From the NCBI RefSeq assembly GCF_900156165.1, contig NZ_FTMY01000002.1:310001-374000 (forward strand): 64,000 nucleotides of DNA, given 5' to 3'. Within the stretch, counting starts at the first letter, position 1. Each line of letters begins with the position of its first letter. Origin of the DNA: Pseudacidovorax sp. RU35E. Lineage in GTDB: Bacteria; Pseudomonadota; Gammaproteobacteria; Burkholderiales; Burkholderiaceae_C. This document shows positions 55,508 to 64,000 of the stretch, in pieces. Position numbers and translations under genes: made by a program. The notes beneath the pieces are model-generated. The model did no database searches. It was not told the DNA's origin and saw only the letters and a list, made by a program, of their open reading frames with translations.

Positions 55508-56299
55508 TCAGCCCTGCTTGACCGACAGGTCCGGGTCTTCGAAGGCCCGGGCGCTTGCATGCGCCGAGCGCGCGCTCAGGTCCGGCGCCAGGGCCTCGCG
55601 GCCATCGAAGACGAAGCAGTCGCCGCGGTAGTGCGCGCCGCCGACTTCCTCGAAGTACTTGAGAATGCCGCCCTCGAGCTGCAGCACGTTGGTCAGCCCC
55701 AGCTCGTGCATGTAGATGGCGGCCTTCTCGCAGCGGATGCCGCCGGTGCAGAAGCTCACCACGGTCTTGCCCTCCAGCTGGTCGCGATGCGCCTGCACCG
55801 CCGCGGGAAACTCGCTGAACTTGCCGATGCGCCAGTCGATGGCGTCCTCGAAGGTGCCGTAGTCCACCTCGAAGGCGTTGCGGGTGTCCAGCATCACCAC
55901 GGGTTGGCCGGCGTCGTCGTGCCCCTGGTCCAGCCAGCGGCGCAGCGTCGGCGCATCCACCGCCGGCGCGCGGCCGACCGCGGGGCGGATGGCGGGGTGG
56001 TCCATCCGGATGATCTCGCGCTTGTTCTTCACCAGCATGCGGCGGAAGGGCTGGTGGGCGGACCAGCTTTCCTTGGGCGCCAGGGGTGCGAAGCGCGGGT
56101 CGGCACGCAGCTCGGCGACGAAGCTGCGCACCGCCTCGGGTGCGCCGGCCAGGAAGAGGTTGATGCCTTCCTCGGCCAGCAGGATGGTGCCCATCAGCCC
56201 CAGCGCGCGGCAGCGCGCCAGCAGGTGCGGCCGCAAGCTGTCGCGGTCGTCGATGGGCACGAAGAGATAGGCGGAGATGTTGAGCACGGATTCGGACAC
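55508..56299 (-). CDS. trhO: tRNA uridine(34) hydroxylase (rhodanese-like)
   Basis: 263-residue protein of the YceA/TrhO family that makes 5-hydroxyuridine at tRNA wobble position 34. The N-terminal domain starts [20 protein letters not shown] with [16 protein letters not shown]. The rhodanese domain carries [19 protein letters not shown] and the catalytic loop [15 protein letters not shown] with the reactive cysteine. GTG 56299 ([13 protein letters not shown]) is chosen because family members begin within a few residues of NISAY; upstream frame codons are not family-like. Convergent with the second pirin. Confidence 0.94.
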   Translation of the reverse strand: MSESVLNISAYLFVPIDDRDSLRPHLLARCRALGLMGTILLAEEGINLFLAGAPEAVRSFVAELRADPRFAPLAPKESWSAHQPFRRMLVKNKREIIRMDHPAIRPAVGRAPAVDAPTLRRWLDQGHDDAGQPVVMLDTRNAFEVDYGTFEDAIDWRIGKFSEFPAAVQAHRDQLEGKTVVSFCTGGIRCEKAAIYMHELGLTNVLQLEGGILKYFEEVGGAHYRGDCFVFDGREALAPDLSARSAHASARAFEDPDLSVKQG

Positions 56300-56363
56300 G
56301 GCGCGGATTGTAGGAAGCCGGTCCGTGCCCTGGCCCGCGACCCCGGGCGAGGATTGACGGGCG

Positions 56364-57296
56364 TCAACCCTCGCGGGGCCGGCGCCCCGCCAGCTCGGCC
56401 AGTGCGTGTTCGAGCGTGGGATGGAGGAAGCTGTAGCCGGCACGCAGCGCGGCAGCGGGAACCACGTTCCGGCCGCTGAGCAGCAGGTCCGCCATCTCGC
56501 CCATGGCCAGACGCAAGGCGAACCCTGGCACACGCAACAACACCCTTCGGCCGTACGAAGCGGCCAGCGCATGAGCGAACTGGGCTTGCGTTGGCGTCTG
56601 CGGCGCCACCACATTGACCGGGCCCGCCAGTGTCTCGTGGGCCAAGGCGTGGCGGGCCAGCCCGACCACGTCGTCCACATGCACCCACGGTGCCGGTTGT
56701 CGGCCGTCTCCCAGCACGGCGCCCAGGCCCAGGCGTGCCGCCAGCGACTGGGGTGGGTAGGCGCCGCCGTCCGCGCCCAGCACGACGCCAAAGCGCATGC
56801 GCACCACGCGCACCCCCAGCGCCTCGGCCAATTGCGCGTCGCGCTCGATGGCAGCGCAGAGGTCGGACTGGAACTGCCCCGGCTGCGGTGGCGTGTTCTC
56901 GTCGCAAGGAAGGTCTGCACCGGTCTCGACCTTGCCGTACCAGCCGATGGCCGAGGCCACCAGCAGCGCACGGGGCGGCCGATTCAGCCGGTGCATGAAG
57001 GCGAGCAACTGCGCAGCCGGTCCGGCACGGCTGCGCAGCAGTTCCTCGCGACGCGCCTCGGTCCAGGGATGTCCGATCACCCGCGCACCGGCCAGGTGGA
57101 TGCAGGCGTCGACCGGGGTGTCCGCCGATAGATCGCCCAGCGTTGCGACGGCCCGGACCTGTGGGCCGAGCGCATCGGTAGCGCGCGCGGGGTCGCGGGT
57201 CAGGGCGATGACCGAATGCCCGTCGGCGAGCAGTCGGCGCACCAGATGGCGTCCGACGAAGCCGGTGGCACCGGTGAGGAGCAGGGTCTTGGACAT
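56364..57296 (-). CDS. TIGR01777-type NAD(P)-binding epimerase-like protein
   Basis: 310-residue extended short-chain-dehydrogenase-like protein. [20 protein letters not shown] is the nucleotide motif, [20 protein letters not shown] and VASAIGWYG are diagnostic of the YfcH/SulA-like TIGR01777 family. The C-terminal DUF1731-like segment [20 protein letters not shown] is present. The reaction is unknown for the family. ATG 57296 begins [13 protein letters not shown]; frame extension upstream overlaps the photolyase. Same direction as the photolyase pair upstream. Confidence 0.9.
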   Translation of the reverse strand: MSKTLLLTGATGFVGRHLVRRLLADGHSVIALTRDPARATDALGPQVRAVATLGDLSADTPVDACIHLAGARVIGHPWTEARREELLRSRAGPAAQLLAFMHRLNRPPRALLVASAIGWYGKVETGADLPCDENTPPQPGQFQSDLCAAIERDAQLAEALGVRVVRMRFGVVLGADGGAYPPQSLAARLGLGAVLGDGRQPAPWVHVDDVVGLARHALAHETLAGPVNVVAPQTPTQAQFAHALAASYGRRVLLRVPGFALRLAMGEMADLLLSGRNVVPAAALRAGYSFLHPTLEHALAELAGRRPREG

Positions 57297-57351
57297 GAGG
57301 GCGGGGGATCGTCGTGGAGAGATTGCAGAGGACCGGGGCAGTGTGGTGGCG

Positions 57352-58899
57352 TCAGCCCGCGATCTCGCCGCGCCGGATCGCGGCCGAGCGCTCGGCGATG
57401 CGCTGGCGCTCGTGTGCATCCAGGCGCTGCAGGTTGCGCAGCTGCATCGTCATGCGCGGGTTGGCGGACAGGCGTTCTTCGTGCCGGGCCAGGAAGTCCC
57501 AGTACAGCGTGGTGAACGGGCAGGCGTCGTCGCCCAGCCGCTCGGCCGGCTTGAACCGGCAGCGCCCGCACAGGCTGCCGGCGCTCATGCGCTCGATGTA
57601 GCGGCCGGTGGCGACGTAGGGCTTGCTGCCCATCAGGCCGCCATCGCCGAACTGGCTCATGCCCAGGGTGTTGGGCAACTCCACCCATTCCACGGCGTCC
57701 ACGTAGACGGCCAGGTACCACGCATGCACCTGTCGGGGCTCCACGCCGAAGAGGAGCGCGTAGAGGCCGGTGATCATCAACCGCTGGATGTGGTGCGCAT
57801 AGCCGTGTTCGAGCGTCTGGCCGATGGCGTCGGCCAGGCAGGCCATGGGCGTCTCACCTGTCCAGTAGAAGGCGGGCAGGGTCTCCTGCGCATCGAGGGC
57901 GTTGAGTTCCAGGTAACGCGGCATGCGCGTCCAGTAGATGCCGCGCACGTATTCGCGCCAGCCCAGGATCTGGCGGATGAAGCCCTCGGCGCTGGCGAGC
58001 GGCACGTGCCCGGCGCGGTAGGCCTTTTCCGCGGCCGCCACGACCTCCCGCGGGTGCAGCAGCTTGAGGTTCATGGCGGCAGACAGCCGCGAATGCCACA
58101 GCCAGGGCTCGCCCGGCCACATGGCGTCCTGCCAATGCCCGAAGTCGGCCAGACGGTGGCGCACGAAGTCGTCCAGGGCTTCCAGGGCCTGGGCGCGGGT
58201 GACGGGCCAGGCGAAGTTCGCCAGGTTTCCGGGCCGGTCGGCAAACCTTTCGGCCACCATGTCGAGGACGCTCCGGGTGAGCGCGTCGGGGCGGAAGGCC
58301 GGTGCTTCCGGCACCAGGCCAGGCCCCTGCTTGCCGAACGCCGCACGGTTGTCGGCGTCGTAGTTCCATTGGCCGCCGACAGGCTCCTCGCCGTCCATCA
58401 GCACGCCATGGCGCCGGCGCTGTTCGCGGTAGAAGAACTCCATGCGCAACTGGCGCCGACCGCGCGCATGGGCGGCGAATTCGCGCACGGTGCAGAAGAA
58501 ATTTCGGTCCTCCCGAATCTGCAGCGGCACGCCCTCGGCGGCGGCCACGGCCTGGAGCGCCTCGAGCACCCGGTGCTCGCCGGGCGCGGTCATCACCAGG
58601 CCCTGCGGCCGATGCGTGCGGATGGCCAGTTCCAGCTCGGCGGCCAGGCTGCCGCGATTGCCTTCTCCGTCCAGTCGGGTGTAGTGCACCGTGCGACCGG
58701 CTTCCACCAGTGCATGGGCGAAATGCCGCATGGCGGCCAGAAAGATGGCGATGCGGGGCTGGATCGACCAGACATGGCTGGCCTCGTCGTCCACTTCGGC
58801 CATCCAGACCGCATCCTGCGCGGGATCGAAACCGTCGAAGCCGCTGGCCTCCAGGTCGAGCTGGTCGCCGAGCACCAGCACCAGATGGCGCAACTTCAC
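57352..58899 (-). CDS. Fe-S cluster photolyase/cryptochrome (PhrB/CryB type)
   Basis: 515-residue flavoprotein of the prokaryotic (6-4) photolyase/FeS-BCP group. LRHLVLVLGDQLD starts the DUF523-like N-terminal domain. The four [4Fe-4S] cysteines C354, C444, C447 and C460 have nearly the same spacing as A. fabrum PhrB (350, 438, 441, 454). GEHRVLEAL and YAHHIQRLMITGLYALL (HHxQRLM) flank the FAD pocket. It repairs (6-4) photoproducts or acts as a light sensor. GTG 58899 follows GGAGG and overlaps the DUF2256 gene stop by four bases. Confidence 0.93.
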   Translation of the reverse strand: MKLRHLVLVLGDQLDLEASGFDGFDPAQDAVWMAEVDDEASHVWSIQPRIAIFLAAMRHFAHALVEAGRTVHYTRLDGEGNRGSLAAELELAIRTHRPQGLVMTAPGEHRVLEALQAVAAAEGVPLQIREDRNFFCTVREFAAHARGRRQLRMEFFYREQRRRHGVLMDGEEPVGGQWNYDADNRAAFGKQGPGLVPEAPAFRPDALTRSVLDMVAERFADRPGNLANFAWPVTRAQALEALDDFVRHRLADFGHWQDAMWPGEPWLWHSRLSAAMNLKLLHPREVVAAAEKAYRAGHVPLASAEGFIRQILGWREYVRGIYWTRMPRYLELNALDAQETLPAFYWTGETPMACLADAIGQTLEHGYAHHIQRLMITGLYALLFGVEPRQVHAWYLAVYVDAVEWVELPNTLGMSQFGDGGLMGSKPYVATGRYIERMSAGSLCGRCRFKPAERLGDDACPFTTLYWDFLARHEERLSANPRMTMQLRNLQRLDAHERQRIAERSAAIRRGEIAG

Positions 58900-59063
58900 T
58901 TCGGCGCCTCCGCGCGGCGGCGCCGGCAGGCCTCGGAGCAATAGCGCACGGCGTCCCAGTTGCGGGCCCAGGCCTTCCGCCAGGTCATCGGTCGGCCGCA
59001 GACGGCGCAGGGCTTGGCGGGCAGGGCGGCCTTGTTGCCCTTGAAGCCTCGAGGTTCGGTCAT
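58896..59063 (-). CDS. DUF2256 small zinc-finger-like protein (55 aa)
   Basis: Read leftward from ATG 59063: MTEPRGFKGNKAALPAKPCA, then VCGRPMTWRKAWARNWDAVR, YCSEACRRRRAEAPK. C-x2-C (19 and 22) and C-x3-C (42 and 46) form a likely zinc site with a very basic tail. This matches DUF2256, a short family often next to or fused with photolyase-like proteins. The TGA stop overlaps the photolyase GTG (GTGA), so the two are translationally coupled. Too short for most automatic gene calls. Confidence 0.85.
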   Translation of the reverse strand: MTEPRGFKGNKAALPAKPCAVCGRPMTWRKAWARNWDAVRYCSEACRRRRAEAPK

Positions 59064-59175
59064 GGGTGGCGCTGCGGGAAGCGGGTGGAGTGCGGCTACC
59101 CTGGCCTTACGCAGTCCGAGGCTGCTCCGATCACTGGCGACCTTGCCGACCGGGGGGCTTTTTACAATGGAGGGA

Positions 59176-63661
<4,486 letters not shown>

Positions 63662-63662
<1 letters not shown>

Positions 63663-64000
63663 TGGCGGGCGGAGACGTCGCACGTCGGCAGGACCTGGCG
63701 AGACCCGAGGCCGCGCCGGACGCCTCGCCGCGTGCGGCCTTCGCGCAGCTGCTGGCCGACATCGAGGCCGCACGCGCGCGGCTGGCGGAGTGGCAGGCGC
63801 TGTCGGAGCGCTTGGGCGTGCAGTACGCGCGCGACGTGGCGCCACTGCACGAGGCCTACGACGCGCTGAGGGCGGAACTGGTCGAGCGCCTCGATGCGCT
63901 TGCCTCCGGCGGCGAGCGCCTGTCGCATCCCGAGCGCATGCGGCTGCATGGACTGATCGCGCAACTGGCGGGCGAACTCGAAGAGACCGGGGACGCGACG
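63662..64000 (+). CDS. Hypothetical helical protein (partial, runs off the edge)
   Basis: ATG 63662 overlaps the pip stop by one base and the frame is open for 113 codons to the window end, with no stop. It begins MAGGDVARRQDLARPEAAPD. The sequence is rich in Ala, Leu, Glu and Arg, with long heptad-like helices (AFAQLLADIEAARARLAEWQ onward). In style it resembles the N-terminal helical part of some DnaJ-like proteins in this family of bacteria, but no J domain is in view, so the function is unassigned. Confidence 0.6.

Overview
The window is GC-rich bacterial chromosome with tightly packed genes and short spacers. Gene order and protein character point to the betaproteobacterial order Burkholderiales, most likely the family Comamonadaceae (Variovorax/Acidovorax-like); the genus cannot be fixed from sequence alone. 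The markers are an ilvB-ilvN-ilvC-pssA-leuA block beside a sigma-factor gene, an aat-bpt pair, PobA with an IclR-type regulator, and Bug-type solute-binding protein. No rRNA, tRNA, CRISPR array, insertion sequence or prophage was seen.

Region by region. 1-8.4 kb: branched-chain amino-acid synthesis (ilvB, ilvN, ilvC), pssA, then two 2-isopropylmalate synthases of different subfamilies behind a leucine-codon leader peptide and attenuator-like hairpin. 8.5-12.1 kb: a PBP7-type endopeptidase, an IclR regulator and the bpt/aat N-degron transferases. 12.3-21.0 kb: a LuxR-type response regulator, a hybrid histidine kinase and a 2093-residue fusion protein (GMC/cholesterol-oxidase-like flavoenzyme with a four-cysteine cluster, alpha/beta-hydrolase, PhoD-like metallophosphatase). 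This is the most unusual locus here. 21.1-23.5 kb: pobA/pobR and a small unknown gene. 23.5-28.7 kb: a PLP-dependent dehydratase and late cobalamin synthesis (cobQ, cobT, cobS, cobC-like). 28.7-35.6 kb: a deaminase, a hydrolase, nth, a ferritin-like diiron protein, alaS and panE.

35.6-42.5 kb: a TetR regulator facing an NTF2-like gene across two matching palindromes, then a PAS histidine kinase whose phospho-acceptor histidine is replaced by arginine, its response regulator, and a cyanate uptake and hydrolysis operon (substrate-binding protein, permease, ATPase, cyanase). 42.7-48.3 kb: an orphan Bug solute-binding protein, a small acidic protein, a GH3 glycosidase lipoprotein, a class II aldolase-like protein and an HD-domain protein. 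48.6-51.4 kb: trmB, gluQ and a flavin amine oxidase. 51.5-55.5 kb: a LysR regulator divergent from a pirin-DoxX-flavodoxin-pirin cassette. 55.5-64 kb: trhO, an epimerase-like protein, an Fe-S photolyase/cryptochrome with an overlapping DUF2256 zinc-finger gene, dnaE, a proline iminopeptidase and a truncated gene at the edge.

Intergenic features include several hairpin terminators, two copies of a structured repeat (46.8 and 48.5 kb) that each end at the stop codon of a minus-strand gene, and an inverted-repeat element between ilvN and ilvC. The very large antisense reading frames opposite the fusion gene, dnaE and other genes are read as composition shadows. All functional calls rest on motif and family recognition by eye; no database search was run.
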